Positions 1-9,830 of a DNA stretch of 64,000 nt are shown one piece after another. How positions within the stretch are numbered: position 1 is the stretch's first letter; each line of letters begins with the position of its first letter. A model generated the notes under the pieces. It ran no database searches. It saw nothing but the letters and a program-made list of their open reading frames with translations, and was not told the DNA's origin. The position numbers and the translations under genes are program-made. This DNA comes from Bacillota bacterium (lineage in GTDB: Bacteria > Bacillota_I > Bacilli_A > Izemoplasmatales > Hujiaoplasmataceae): positions 1 to 64,000 of the forward strand of contig JAHIRM010000002.1 in assembly GCA_018818595.1 (NCBI GenBank), in the 5' to 3' direction.

Positions 1-39
1 AAAAATATAAAAAATAACATTCAAAAAAAAGGTGATATT

Positions 40-1347
40 ATGCTACCAGTTGTCGCCATTGTAGGCAGACCAAACGTAGGCAAATCAACAATTTTTAATC
101 GAATTGTTGGTGAAAGAATTGCCATAACTGACGATACTCCAGGAGTCACAAGAGATCGCATTTATGGAAAAGCTGATTGGCTTGGCAGAAAATTTAGTGT
201 AATTGATACAGGGGGCATCGAGATTAGCGATGCACCTTTTTTGACTGAAATCAAAGCTCAAGCAGAAATCGCCATTGAAGAGAGTCATGTTATTGTATTT
301 ATTGTTGATGTAAGGACAGGTTTACTCTCAGATGATAGAGAAGTTATGCAAATGTTATATATGTCAAAAAAACCAGTGATTATTGCAGTTAATAAAGTTG
401 ATAATCAAAAGTTTTTAGAAAACATCTATGATTTTTATGAACTTGGAAGCGAAGACGTAGTATCCGTTTCAGGAACGCATGGAATAGGCATGGGAGATCT
501 TTTAGATAAGATCGTCTCTAAACTACCACTAGATTTAGAAGACGATTATACGGAAGAATACTTGCGTTTATCCATTATTGGTAGACCCAATGTAGGAAAA
601 TCTTCTTTAACAAACGCTATATTAGGTTTTGAACGAGTCATCGTAAGCGATATTGTAGGTACCACAACTGATTCCATTGACACTGTTTTTATGAAAGATG
701 GACAAAAGTATGTAGTAATTGATACAGCTGGTCTAAAAAAACGTGGAAAAATATTCGAATCTGTCGATAAGTATAGTGCATTAAGAGCCATGCAAGCAAT
801 TGAAAGAAGTGATGTTTGTTTACTTGTTATTGATGCACAATCAGGAATTCAAGAACAAGACAAACATGTGGCAGGTTATGCTTTAGAAAACGGAAAAGCC
901 ATGGTGATTGTCGTTAACAAATGGGATACTCTTGAAAAAGATGATAAAACCATGCAAGAATGGACAAAAAAAGTCAGACAAGAGTTTCAATTTATTACTT
1001 ATATGCCAGTTGTTTTTCTTTCGGCAAAAACAAAAGCTAGAATTCATACGCTTTTTCCAATTGTTGAAAAAGCTTTTGAAAACTATCAAAGAAGAGTTTC
1101 GACAAGCGTTTTAAATGAAGTGATTTCAGAAGCTATGCTCTTAAATCCGCCAAAAGAACACAATCAAGCAAAAGTAAAAGTATACTATGCAACTCAAGTA
1201 AAAAGCAAGTGTCCAACCTTCATTTTGTTTGTCAATGATAGTGATTGTATGCACTTCAGTTACTACCGCTATTTGGAGAATCGACTACGTGAACGCTTTG
1301 ATTTTGAAGGCACTCCAATCAAAATGATTCTTCGAAAAAGACAGTAA
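40..1347 (+). CDS. der: Ribosome-assembly GTPase Der (EngA)
   Basis: Der is a tandem-domain GTPase that acts on the 50S ribosomal subunit during its late assembly. Two complete G domains are visible: the first P-loop (GRPNVGKST) at about residues 9-17 with DTPGVTRD and DTGG following, and the second (GRPNVGKSS) at about 181-189 with NKWD near 290. A KH-like C-terminal domain of about 85 residues follows. The length of 435 aa is normal. The ATG is placed by GGTGAT seven bases upstream. The gene is followed by HU, which has its own promoter. Identification rests on domain order and motifs and is essentially certain. Confidence 0.97.
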   Translation: MLPVVAIVGRPNVGKSTIFNRIVGERIAITDDTPGVTRDRIYGKADWLGRKFSVIDTGGIEISDAPFLTEIKAQAEIAIEESHVIVFIVDVRTGLLSDDREVMQMLYMSKKPVIIAVNKVDNQKFLENIYDFYELGSEDVVSVSGTHGIGMGDLLDKIVSKLPLDLEDDYTEEYLRLSIIGRPNVGKSSLTNAILGFERVIVSDIVGTTTDSIDTVFMKDGQKYVVIDTAGLKKRGKIFESVDKYSALRAMQAIERSDVCLLVIDAQSGIQEQDKHVAGYALENGKAMVIVVNKWDTLEKDDKTMQEWTKKVRQEFQFITYMPVVFLSAKTKARIHTLFPIVEKAFENYQRRVSTSVLNEVISEAMLLNPPKEHNQAKVKVYYATQVKSKCPTFILFVNDSDCMHFSYYRYLENRLRERFDFEGTPIKMILRKRQ

Positions 1348-1390
1348 TGGCTAAATATAGAAAAAAAAACGTTTTTTTTTAGCACATCCC

Positions 1391-1419
1391 TTGCAATTTA
1401 TAAATAATGAACTTATAAT
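1391..1419 (+). promoter_or_regulatory. Sigma-A-type promoter of the HU gene
   Basis: TTGCAA at 1391-1396 and TATAAT at 1414-1419 are separated by 17 bases and lie just upstream of the HU ribosome-binding site. Confidence 0.7.
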
Positions 1420-1450
1420 AAAATTAATAATAAATAGGAGGATATAAGAT

Positions 1451-1723
1451 ATGAACAAATCTGAATTAGTAGCCCGTATTGCTGAATTAGCTGATTTAAC
1501 AAAAAAAGATGCCGAAAAAGCTCTTAACTCTACAGTGTTTGCCGTTCAAGAAGCTTTGGTAAAAGGTGAAAAAGTTGTCTTAACTGGTTTTGGTACTTTC
1601 GAAGTTAAAGAACGCAAAGCTCGTTCTGGACATGACCCAAGAACTGGCGCAATTATCGCTATCCCTGCTTTAAAAGCACCTACTTTCAAAGCTGGTAAAG
1701 TCTTAAAAGATTCTGTACGTTAA
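1451..1723 (+). CDS. hup: DNA-binding protein HU
   Basis: Small histone-like protein that bends and compacts DNA as a homodimer. The 90 residues are the full family length and start with the usual MNKSELV; the signature GFGTFEVKERKAR and the DNA-contacting arm region with HDPRTG are present. A strong AGGAGG site lies eight bases before the ATG. It is a single-gene unit with its own promoter upstream and a bidirectional hairpin terminator downstream. HU and IHF-type proteins are close relatives; the sequence and genome type favour HU. Confidence 0.96.
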   Translation: MNKSELVARIAELADLTKKDAEKALNSTVFAVQEALVKGEKVVLTGFGTFEVKERKARSGHDPRTGAIIAIPALKAPTFKAGKVLKDSVR

Positions 1724-1734
1724 ATAATATTTAT

Positions 1735-1769
1735 AAAAAAAACTGATTATTTTTCATAATCAGTTTTTT
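1735..1769. terminator. Bidirectional terminator between HU and the CPBP protease gene
   Basis: A perfect 14-bp stem (AAAAAACTGATTAT and its complement) around a TTTTC loop, with T-runs usable in both directions, lies between convergent genes. Confidence 0.85.
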
Positions 1770-1783
1770 ATTTGTATTTTTAT

Positions 1784-2887
1784 TTATAAATTAAGAAAGC
1801 CAAATACCATTAATACATAGAGCGAGTAAGAAATAAAGTTATTTATAAAATGGACGGCAATTGGAACATAAATATTTTTATTTGCTCGAAAGTATATATA
1901 GCCAAATACTATGCCCATTCCAACATAAGGAATGGCCTGAATAAAATCACCATAAGAAATTACATGCATCAATCCAAAAATCACACCACTAGATATAATA
2001 GCTAAAATAGATCCAAATCTTTTTTCTACAAAATTAAATAGTACTTTTCGGAAGACCAACTCTTCAACAATCGGAGTAAAGACACAAAGCAATAAGAATA
2101 ATAATACAAGATTTAGTATGTCCGTAGAAAACATAGAACCAATCATTACTTCGTTTTCTGATGTGGATGCTTGACCTAGAAATTCTAATAAATATTGTGA
2201 AGAAATGGAAACAGTATAGACAATGAGTATTCCTACGACAATTTGGAGGGTATACTTTTTAAGATTTAATTTAAAATTAGTCCAGTCTTTTTTAAAATTA
2301 GTTTTATCAATTACTAAAAAGATTATTCCAGTTATAAAAACTTGACTTAAATTAATTAAAATATAAAAAAGAGGTAGTTCATCAAACCCATAGGATAGTT
2401 CGTAAGAAATAGGGATATCATTTGAAGCGAATTCTCCAGTAAAAGTCCAAATTTCATTTTCAATTACATCTTCAGTTTCATCTGAAATAGAACCAATAAG
2501 GGTTTCGTTTCCGTCGTAAAAGTCGATGGTAGCCCACAAATAGGGAAGGGTGAATTGGTTTTCGTTTTTCATTACTACTGTGACTTCAGTCAAATAAGGA
2601 ATTGAATTTAACCCTTGATCTGGTATTTCTGTCACAATGTATTCTGGCTCTGAAACTAATGTAATATTATCTAATATTATCTTTGTGTCAGGATATTTTA
2701 CTGCAAAAAACAAAAATGAAAATATAGAGACAACCATTAATACAATAACATAGATTAAAATAAGATTTCGATTAATTATTTGTTGATTAATCGAATGAGA
2801 TACCCAATCATTAGAGTCTTTTGGAGCAGGTGATTTGTCTAAATCATTTTTATTATCATCTTTAAATAAATCATCATATTCTGTCAT
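1784..2887 (-). CDS. CPBP-family intramembrane metalloprotease
   Basis: Probable membrane-embedded zinc protease of the CPBP (Abi/CAAX protease and bacteriocin-processing) family. The C-terminal third has the family motifs: EELVFRK around residue 277 (catalytic Glu pair and Arg), then FGLMHV and HFINNF with the metal-binding histidines. The first ~40 residues are acidic and cytoplasmic, followed by one membrane segment and an extracytoplasmic region of ~110 residues with beta-strand character, then several membrane segments. That N-terminal extension makes it longer (367 aa) than a bare CPBP domain. The start has AGAGGTGA at proper distance. The substrate cannot be deduced; no bacteriocin gene is adjacent. 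Confidence 0.85.
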   Translation of the reverse strand: MTEYDDLFKDDNKNDLDKSPAPKDSNDWVSHSINQQIINRNLILIYVIVLMVVSIFSFLFFAVKYPDTKIILDNITLVSEPEYIVTEIPDQGLNSIPYLTEVTVVMKNENQFTLPYLWATIDFYDGNETLIGSISDETEDVIENEIWTFTGEFASNDIPISYELSYGFDELPLFYILINLSQVFITGIIFLVIDKTNFKKDWTNFKLNLKKYTLQIVVGILIVYTVSISSQYLLEFLGQASTSENEVMIGSMFSTDILNLVLLFLLLCVFTPIVEELVFRKVLFNFVEKRFGSILAIISSGVIFGLMHVISYGDFIQAIPYVGMGIVFGYIYFRANKNIYVPIAVHFINNFISYSLYVLMVFGFLNL

Positions 2888-2986
2888 AAATTCACCTCTT
2901 ATTTAACTATTATACTAAAATTATACTAATTTCGATAAAATATTTTGATTTTTCTATAAAGAAATGCTAGTTAAGAGATACAACAA

Positions 2987-3014
2987 TTGACAAATAGAGG
3001 ATTTTAGGTATAAT
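2987..3014 (+). promoter_or_regulatory. Sigma-A-type promoter of the potassium-uptake regulator gene
   Basis: TTGACA at 2987-2992 and TATAAT at 3009-3014, spacer 16 bases, 35 bases upstream of the start codon. Confidence 0.75.
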
Positions 3015-3049
3015 AATTGTATAGTATTTGACTGAAAGGAAGATTACAG

Positions 3050-3715
3050 ATGGTAAAAAAGTCATTTGCAGTTATTGGTGTTGGCCGTTTTGGTCTTGCC
3101 TTAATTGAAGAATTAGTTAGTTTAGAAGCTGATGTTTTAGTTATAGATAAAAATTATGATAAAATTGAAAAAGTAGCAAAATTAGTTACAAATGCGATTT
3201 GTCTTGACTCTACTGATATTGAAGCACTACGAGAAATTGGCATCACAAATTATGACATCGTTATCGTTGCTACCGGAATTAATGTTGATAATTCAATTTT
3301 GACTACGTTAATTTTAAAAGATTTAGGTGTCAAAGAAGTATTTGTTAAAGTGCAAAGTGAATACCATGCAAAAGTAGTGGAAAAATTAGGCGTTGAATAC
3401 GATCATTTAATTTGGCCAGAACAAGCTACTGGTAAACGTTTAGCAAAAATTCTCGTTTCAGGGAACTTTTTAGAATATTTAGAGCTCGACCAACAATATA
3501 GTTTTGTATCAATCACTGCAACAAAGAAAATAATTGGCAAGCATTTATTAGAACTTGAGATTCGATCTCGTTTTGGTGTAAATATTGTCGCAATCAGAAG
3601 AAACGATAAAATAATTATTCCCTCAAGTACAACCCCTTTTGAATTGTTAGATGAAATTTTATTAGTAGGACATAATGATTTTATTTCTAAGTTTACTTCT
3701 TGGTTAAAGAAATAA
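3050..3715 (+). CDS. KtrA/TrkA-type potassium channel regulatory protein (RCK)
   Basis: Cytoplasmic gating ring subunit that binds nucleotide and controls a KtrB/TrkH-type potassium transporter. An N-terminal RCK Rossmann domain starts with GVGRFG (residues 7-12) and has an acidic residue at the end of beta-2 (VIDKN); the RCK_C domain occupies about residues 140-221. The 221-aa length is that of KtrA. The membrane partner is not in this window, and the gene is a single transcription unit with its own promoter and terminator, as is common for ktrA/ktrC. Confidence 0.92.
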   Translation: MVKKSFAVIGVGRFGLALIEELVSLEADVLVIDKNYDKIEKVAKLVTNAICLDSTDIEALREIGITNYDIVIVATGINVDNSILTTLILKDLGVKEVFVKVQSEYHAKVVEKLGVEYDHLIWPEQATGKRLAKILVSGNFLEYLELDQQYSFVSITATKKIIGKHLLELEIRSRFGVNIVAIRRNDKIIIPSSTTPFELLDEILLVGHNDFISKFTSWLKK

Positions 3716-3733
3716 ACATAATTACATTGAATT

Positions 3734-3769
3734 AAGTCATGAATTTCAATAAATTCTTGACTTTTTTTT
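3734..3769 (+). terminator. Terminator after the potassium regulator gene
   Basis: A 13-bp stem with one mismatch (AAGTCAtGAATTT against AAATTCtTGACTT) around a CAAT loop, followed by a T-run. Confidence 0.8.
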
Positions 3770-3822
3770 ATAGAAAAAATGCATGGAGTAAAAAATTATG
3801 ATATACTTTATTTGGTGAAATA

Positions 3823-4410
3823 ATGAAAAAAATTCTAATAGCCTCTAAAAATCAAGGTAAAATTAATGAGTACAAAGAAATGTTAAAACCACTTCAAATC
3901 GAGGTGATTTCTTTATTAGACTTAAATAGTTCCTTGGATGTAGAAGAAACGGGTACATCCTTCTTTGAAAATGCCTTGTTGAAGGCAAAATCTGCTTGGA
4001 ATCAATATCATTTGCCTTGTATCGCAGATGATTCTGGACTTGAAGTAGAGGCTTTGCATGGAGAACCTGGCATCTATTCTCAAAGGTATTCTCCTCTTCA
4101 AACGGATGAAGCAAATAATCTGTTTTTACTTGAAAAATTAAAATATGTACGCAATCGAAATGCTAGATTTGTCTGTCAAATTGTATATTATAAAGATTTA
4201 AATCATTATTCAACTTACGAAGGGATTTTAAAAGGAAACATTCTTAAAAAAGGGATTTTTCAAAATGGTTTTGGATATGATCCTTATTTTTATATTCCAA
4301 CTTTAGAGAAAACATTATCCCAATGTACGATAAAGGAAAAAAACGATGTAAGTCATAGAGGATTGGCTATGAAAAACCTATTAATAAATTTACAAAAGGA
4401 AACCGTATGA
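3823..4410 (+). CDS. rdgB: XTP/dITP diphosphatase (RdgB/HAM1 family)
   Basis: House-cleaning pyrophosphatase that hydrolyses dITP/XTP and so keeps deaminated purines out of DNA and RNA. Family motifs are intact: SKNQGKINEY near the N terminus (substrate binding), DDSGLEVEAL (about 68-77, catalytic Asp), FGYDPYF and SHRGLA near the C terminus. Length of 195 aa is typical. The stop overlaps the start of the phosphodiesterase gene by four bases (ATGA), the same rdgB-ysnB arrangement found in Bacillus, so the two are cotranscribed. Confidence 0.95.
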   Translation: MKKILIASKNQGKINEYKEMLKPLQIEVISLLDLNSSLDVEETGTSFFENALLKAKSAWNQYHLPCIADDSGLEVEALHGEPGIYSQRYSPLQTDEANNLFLLEKLKYVRNRNARFVCQIVYYKDLNHYSTYEGILKGNILKKGIFQNGFGYDPYFYIPTLEKTLSQCTIKEKNDVSHRGLAMKNLLINLQKETV

Positions 4411-4916
4411 AACTTGTTGTATTTAGCGATAATCATCGCGATCGAAAAATCGTACAAAACATTTTGCTTTTAAATCCAAATGCAGATCGTTATATTTCTC
4501 TTGGAGATTCAGAAATGTCTGAAGCGGAGCTTTCAAGCATGAATGTGTTTGGTGTAAAAGGAAATTATCCATTTGAGCCAAAATTTCCCTATGATTTAAT
4601 GTTTGAATTTGAAGGATGGAAAACATTACTTACTCACGGACACCGTTATTTTGTAAAAAATGGGCTCTATACGTTATATCAACATGCTGAGGAAAATCAA
4701 TGTCAACTAGTTTTATTTGGTCACACGCATCAATGTTTTGTGGAAGAAAAAAACAATATTTTATTTGTAAACCCAGGTTCTGCAACTTTTCCAAAAGGTT
4801 CAGTTCATCCAACGTATGCTGTCCTTTCTATTTTAAGGGATAAAATAGATGTTCAAATTTTAGATTGTATAACAAATGAAATTCTTTTATCATTTATAAA
4901 AACGTCAAAAGGGTGA
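4407..4916 (+). CDS. YfcE/YsnB-type metallophosphoesterase
   Basis: Small calcineurin-like phosphodiesterase of the MJ0936/YfcE family. Visible metal-ligand motifs in order: SDNHRD (SDxHG position), GDSE, GNY (the GNxD/E position, here GNYPFE), THGH and GHTH. The 169-aa length matches. The second motif is usually GNC/GNN-D; here the residue pattern is slightly altered but both histidine motifs are complete. It is translationally coupled to rdgB and lies four bases before the 976-aa protein gene, which likely shares the transcript. The physiological substrate of this family is not settled. Confidence 0.88.
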   Translation: MKLVVFSDNHRDRKIVQNILLLNPNADRYISLGDSEMSEAELSSMNVFGVKGNYPFEPKFPYDLMFEFEGWKTLLTHGHRYFVKNGLYTLYQHAEENQCQLVLFGHTHQCFVEEKNNILFVNPGSATFPKGSVHPTYAVLSILRDKIDVQILDCITNEILLSFIKTSKG

Positions 4917-4920
4917 TTAC

Positions 4921-7851
4921 ATGAATTATCGTGAAATGTATTTAGAATATCTAAACGAAGAACAAAACGAAGAACTAGTCAATAAATTAATTGAGCTACA
5001 AAACGATTCGAAATCAAGTGAAGACCCATCGGTTTTTTTAGATGTGACTCATTTACTTCTAAATACTTACTTATCATTACAAGATTTCGAAGCGTACATT
5101 AGTACCATTAAATCAATTTTGGAAAAACAAATTTATGAAGATTACAAAATTATTGTTGATTTTGTTGATAAATTGATTAGTGTTTTGTTAAAAATAGAAG
5201 ACTTTTCTGAACTAGATGCAACCCTCAATTACCGAGATCGTTTTATCAGTCAAAATAAGCAACAAATCATGATGCAAAAGTTTTATAGGGCTGTATGTTA
5301 TGAAGGATTAAAGGAAAATAAAAAAGCAATCTCTGCTTTGCTTGAAATACCTGATTCCATTTCCAATAATAATGTCATCAGTAAGTATTTAAAACTAGCT
5401 ATGCTTTATCTAAAAGAAAACAACATTTTAGAAGCTAAAAGCATGTATAATCATGCCCTTATTTTTGATAAATCCGAGAAAAACACGATGTTTTCTTTGG
5501 TATGGTCTGACATTTTATTTCAAGAAGGGTTTTATCAACAATCCTTAGATAAATACCAAGAATATTTCATTAAATCAAAAATTAAAAATCGCTATTTAGA
5601 CCGATATATCTATATAAACATTGCCTTAGGCCATTTAGAAGAGGCTTGGAAATTTTATTTAGAATACGAACCAAAGATTTCAGCATCTTTGTCTAAAAAT
5701 TATCGTAAAGAATTTTATGATGCTTCCGTTCTTCTTGCAAACGAGTTAAGAAAATATGACGAAGCCGCTAAAATTCAGGAAAAAATAAATTTGCTTGATA
5801 ACAAAGATATGCAAATAATCGATCAATTTGATGGGTTTTTCCATTTAATTTCTGAAATTGGAGATAAAAAAATTTTTATAAATCCAAGAGACATTGTGTT
5901 AGAAAGCTTCCGATCTCTTGATAAATTATGCAAGTTTCAACGAATAATATTTGTTAGTTTGACTGAGGATGGTTATAAAGTACAAACTTATAAAAAAGGG
6001 CTATTAATGGATAAACAATATTCTCATTTGGAAATCAAGGATTCCATTTTAGATCTTGTTTTTTTGTCAGAAGATAGTTACCAGGTCTATTCAAAAGAAC
6101 AACTTCAATCCACATTTGATTATTTAAATCATCAAGAACTAAATTGTGAATTTGTTATCTCGCTGAAAGTTCAAAATAATCATTTTGGAATTCAGTTTGT
6201 TGTTGCTTTTTTGAGTAATGCCATCCATTTTGATTATGCGCATAAATTGCTTTTGGTAACGACAAAATTCATTTCTCAAAAGCAATCTGATTTAGTCTAT
6301 TTAAAACTAGAAACCGACCATTATAAAATATATTCAACCTTTTTTGATAATGCCAATAGCGGCATTATGAAAATTGAAAAAGGCATCGTAACGCTTTTAG
6401 ATAGTAATGTTAAATCATTACTTGATATGGAAAACGATATTTTTTCTTTTGAAGAATTGCAATCTAATTTTTCTCTTGAAAACAAATTATATTTAGACGA
6501 TTTTTTAAAACAACAAACCATGGTGTTACTCTATCATTCTCCAAAACATGTTGATAAATGGCTTCAATTATCCGTTATTGTTCAAGAAACCATCATATTC
6601 CTTGCGGTTGAGGACGTCACATCATTGAAAAGACTTGATTTATTACATGATACTTCAATCCATTCACAAAATGTAAATTCTTTAGGAAATGTAAGCGCCT
6701 TAGAAACAGATTTTAATAAATTACTTGAAGCATCTACTTTAATTTACTTTCAGTTAATTGATCATGATACTTATCTTTCACATTACTCATTTGAAACGCT
6801 TGAACCATTATCGTACCAAATGAAAGAAGTGTTTGAAGAGATTTCAAAAGTTTATTTTATTAATCTCTATGAAGGAGATACTCAAGGATGGTATCTTTTA
6901 CTTAAAACAATTGATAAACGCGTGATTTCTCGTATTTTAAACGATTTCTATGATAAGATTAACAAAAATAATATAATCGAAATTCCATTGCTTTTTCATT
7001 CTTTTGTACTTGTATTACAAAAAAAGCATCATTTCAATGAAGTGAAAAATCAAATCATTTCTCTTTTTTACAAAACAATGGATAAAGGAAATATTGTTTT
7101 CTATGATAAATCCATTACTTCAGAAACACATCTAATGAAAACGATCGAAATCAACATTGAAACACTTATATCCAAAGATGAATTGCTTCTTGAATATCAT
7201 CCTATTGGTTTATGGAAAAATCAAGAAATTGATTTATATGAAGTAACTCTTCATCGCTCTTTGTTATTGGGAGAACCTCAATTATTTCAAAAGGCATTGC
7301 AAAATCACAATTTACAAAAAAAATGGGATGAGTTTTTTGTCAAAGCATTTATAAAGCAATGGAAATCAACTTTCTTAATCTCTACAAAAAGCCCGAAATT
7401 TGTTATTAATCTCTCTAGTGCATCTTTTTCGGATCAAACGTTTCTTTTTGAGTTGATAAAACGAATGAAGAAAGCGAAAATTCCTCTTCAAAAAATCGTA
7501 TTTGTTTATGAATATGATTCTTGGCTTTATGAATTTGTACATACAAGCATTAAACGTTTTCAACAAATGGAGGTTTCTTTTGGAATCAAACATTGGTCTG
7601 AATTAGAATTAAGTAATTTAAATTCTTTGCAACTATACGATTATGCTTGGCTTTTCCCAAAAGAAATGGATTGTTTCACTTTATTTAGTATAAAGGATCT
7701 TGAATCAATAAATCGTTGTAATATCATTTACAATCACATGGATACAACTGTAACCAAATCCTTTTTAGAAGAAAAAGAAGTTTCTTACCTTGAAGGTTCC
7801 TTTTTTAAAACATGTGAATCCATTGAGGCGATTCATTCATCTTTAAATTAG
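4921..7851 (+). CDS. Large TPR protein with apparently degenerate GAF/PAS, GGDEF and EAL domains
   Basis: A 976-aa soluble protein without signal peptide or membrane segment. Residues ~1-300 are helical repeats of TPR type. About 310-465 looks GAF-like and ~475-590 PAS-like. Residues ~600-745 follow the layout of a GGDEF domain, but the GGDEF site reads EGDTQ (651-655). Residues ~755-975 follow an EAL domain: YHPIGLW is at the start, the EAL motif itself reads EVT (774-776), and FVINLSSASF (827-836) matches the conserved NLS strand, but the later LEITE and DDFG metal motifs are not recognisable. I infer a catalytically dead cyclic-di-GMP-type protein that may act as a binding or scaffold protein. 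The domain calls rest on pattern only; the TPR region is surest. Confidence 0.6.
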   Translation: MNYREMYLEYLNEEQNEELVNKLIELQNDSKSSEDPSVFLDVTHLLLNTYLSLQDFEAYISTIKSILEKQIYEDYKIIVDFVDKLISVLLKIEDFSELDATLNYRDRFISQNKQQIMMQKFYRAVCYEGLKENKKAISALLEIPDSISNNNVISKYLKLAMLYLKENNILEAKSMYNHALIFDKSEKNTMFSLVWSDILFQEGFYQQSLDKYQEYFIKSKIKNRYLDRYIYINIALGHLEEAWKFYLEYEPKISASLSKNYRKEFYDASVLLANELRKYDEAAKIQEKINLLDNKDMQIIDQFDGFFHLISEIGDKKIFINPRDIVLESFRSLDKLCKFQRIIFVSLTEDGYKVQTYKKGLLMDKQYSHLEIKDSILDLVFLSEDSYQVYSKEQLQSTFDYLNHQELNCEFVISLKVQNNHFGIQFVVAFLSNAIHFDYAHKLLLVTTKFISQKQSDLVYLKLETDHYKIYSTFFDNANSGIMKIEKGIVTLLDSNVKSLLDMENDIFSFEELQSNFSLENKLYLDDFLKQQTMVLLYHSPKHVDKWLQLSVIVQETIIFLAVEDVTSLKRLDLLHDTSIHSQNVNSLGNVSALETDFNKLLEASTLIYFQLIDHDTYLSHYSFETLEPLSYQMKEVFEEISKVYFINLYEGDTQGWYLLLKTIDKRVISRILNDFYDKINKNNIIEIPLLFHSFVLVLQKKHHFNEVKNQIISLFYKTMDKGNIVFYDKSITSETHLMKTIEINIETLISKDELLLEYHPIGLWKNQEIDLYEVTLHRSLLLGEPQLFQKALQNHNLQKKWDEFFVKAFIKQWKSTFLISTKSPKFVINLSSASFSDQTFLFELIKRMKKAKIPLQKIVFVYEYDSWLYEFVHTSIKRFQQMEVSFGIKHWSELELSNLNSLQLYDYAWLFPKEMDCFTLFSIKDLESINRCNIIYNHMDTTVTKSFLEEKEVSYLEGSFFKTCESIEAIHSSLN

Positions 7852-7937
7852 TATTCATTAAACGGTTCCATAGTTGTTATATGAATAAAAACGTAAAGGA
7901 TGTTATATAATGGATTTGATAAATGGAGGTTTGAAAA

Positions 7938-9632
7938 ATGAAGAAAAAATGGTGGCAACAACAAAATATTTATCAAATCTATTTAAGAAGTTTTTTGGAT
8001 ACAAACAACGATGGAATAGGTGATATCAAAGGCATTACAAAAAAACTAACCTATTTAAAAGAATTAGGAATTGGAATTATATGGATTTCGCCTCACTATG
8101 ATTCTCCAATGGATGATAATGGGTATGATGTAAGAGATTTCTATAAAATCAGTCCTGATTATGGCACCATTGAAGACTTTAAACAATTACTTTTTGAAGC
8201 TCATAAGCTTCAAATGCATGTAATAACTGATTTAGTATTAAATCACACTTCGGACGAACATGAGTGGTTTAAAGCTGCTAAAAATCCAAACGATGCTTTT
8301 CATCAAAAATATCATGATTATTATATTTGGCAAAATCCTATTATTGATAATCAAGGCAACAAACAAAAACCTACTCGTTGGATTGGCTGGTTCGGTAGTT
8401 CAACTTGGGAATATAACCTAGCAACAAATGAATATTACCTTCATATCTTTAGCAAGAAAATGCCGGATTTAAATTGGCGAAACCCGAATCTAAGGTCCGA
8501 TATGAAAAAAATGATTAAATGGTGGTTGGATTTAGGAATAGATGGATTTAGAGTAGATGCTTCTAATCATTTAGAGAAAAACTGGGACTTCCCTGATACT
8601 TTTCCTGGATACGAAAATTTTTCTTCCCTTCCAAAGCATCATGAATATTTGAAAGAATTAGGAACTGATATTTTTGTTCCTTACGATATTTTGACCATAG
8701 GAGAATCAGGTGGAGCCACAAAAGAAGAAGCTCTTCAATACGTAGGATATGATTCAAATGAATTTAATATGTTAATTCAATTTGGTCATTGTTGGGCAGA
8801 TATTGATGATTCTCATTCAAAATTAATGGGAAAATGGGCGCAGGGAAATTTGCATGTTTCTAAAATTAAACAAAGTTTTTGTCATTGGTATGAACTTTTA
8901 GATGAAAAAGGCTGGAATGTAATCTATTGGCATAATCATGATCAGCCTCGAATTGTAAGTCATTATGGTAATGATCAAGAATTTCATGAACGTTCCGCCA
9001 AAATGTTGGCTATTACATTGTATTTTATGCCGGGTACCGTCATTTGTTACCAAGGTGAAGAAATAGGTATGACCAATGTGAAATATGATTCTATTCAAGA
9101 TTTTCGTGATGTAGAAGTGTTTACTGAATATAAAAACTTTCTTAATTTGGGATATAGTGAAGACGAATCCTTATCAGTCATTAAAGCAAGATGCAGAGAT
9201 AATGCTCGGACACCTATGCAATGGAATGATAAACCATTTGCTGGTTTTTCTAAATACGATCCTTGGATGAAAGTAAATAGTGATTATTTACAAATCAATG
9301 TTTTAAAAGAACAATCCGATAATCATTCCATTTATCAAATGTATAAAACCATTTTGAATCTTAGACTTACAGATTTAAGTATTATAAATGGTAAAATCGA
9401 ATTTATTGATATCTTAAGTGATGAATCCTTTTGTTATATTAATCGTTACCAAAATAGTGCATATTTAGTTGTAGCAAATTTTAAGTCATTAAAAATCGAA
9501 GTCGACTTATCGAAAATAGAACATCTTGAATCATTTCATCCTTTTATATCAAATATAACAAGCTTTCCAACACTTTCTCAAATCATCACTTTAAATGCAT
9601 ATGAAGCGTTTGTCTATAAAAAAGAATCATAG
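7938..9632 (+). CDS. GH13 alpha-glucosidase (oligo-1,6-glucosidase/trehalose-6-P hydrolase type)
   Basis: Cytoplasmic glycoside hydrolase of family GH13 (subfamily 31-like) that releases glucose from small alpha-glucosides. No signal peptide. The (beta/alpha)8 barrel starts at WWQQQNIYQIYLRSF. Catalytic residues can be placed: nucleophile D207 in GFRVDASNH, acid/base E256 in TIGESGG, and D335 in HNHDQPR. A calcium-loop-like DTNNDGIGD lies near residue 20, and QGEEIGMTN is typical of oligoglucosidases. The 564-aa length is usual. DASN after the nucleophile departs from the commoner DVIN, so substrate preference is uncertain. The gene stands alone, with TATAAT at 7906-7911 and a strong GGAGG site. 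Confidence 0.9.
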   Translation: MKKKWWQQQNIYQIYLRSFLDTNNDGIGDIKGITKKLTYLKELGIGIIWISPHYDSPMDDNGYDVRDFYKISPDYGTIEDFKQLLFEAHKLQMHVITDLVLNHTSDEHEWFKAAKNPNDAFHQKYHDYYIWQNPIIDNQGNKQKPTRWIGWFGSSTWEYNLATNEYYLHIFSKKMPDLNWRNPNLRSDMKKMIKWWLDLGIDGFRVDASNHLEKNWDFPDTFPGYENFSSLPKHHEYLKELGTDIFVPYDILTIGESGGATKEEALQYVGYDSNEFNMLIQFGHCWADIDDSHSKLMGKWAQGNLHVSKIKQSFCHWYELLDEKGWNVIYWHNHDQPRIVSHYGNDQEFHERSAKMLAITLYFMPGTVICYQGEEIGMTNVKYDSIQDFRDVEVFTEYKNFLNLGYSEDESLSVIKARCRDNARTPMQWNDKPFAGFSKYDPWMKVNSDYLQINVLKEQSDNHSIYQMYKTILNLRLTDLSIINGKIEFIDILSDESFCYINRYQNSAYLVVANFKSLKIEVDLSKIEHLESFHPFISNITSFPTLSQIITLNAYEAFVYKKES

Positions 9633-9655
9633 AAATTTATTTTGAATTTTTCTAT

Positions 9656-9723
9656 AAAAAAAGTCGAATTCTTTCTAAGATAATTTGGTAAAAACCTTTA
9701 TCCTTAGAACTTCGACCTTTTTA
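9656..9723 (+). terminator. Long hairpin terminator after the glucosidase gene
   Basis: An extended imperfect stem (AAAGTCGAA with TTCGACcTTT, and inner CTAAGATAA with TTATCCTTAG) ends in a T-run. Its length is larger than a minimal terminator. Confidence 0.7.
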
Positions 9724-9830
9724 TTTGTTTTCAAGTATACAAGACTGATTGAAAGAACAAATATATTCCTTTATATTTTATGAAAAACGTGATAAAATAA
9801 TAGGGTATTTTAAAGAGATTAGGAGATATT

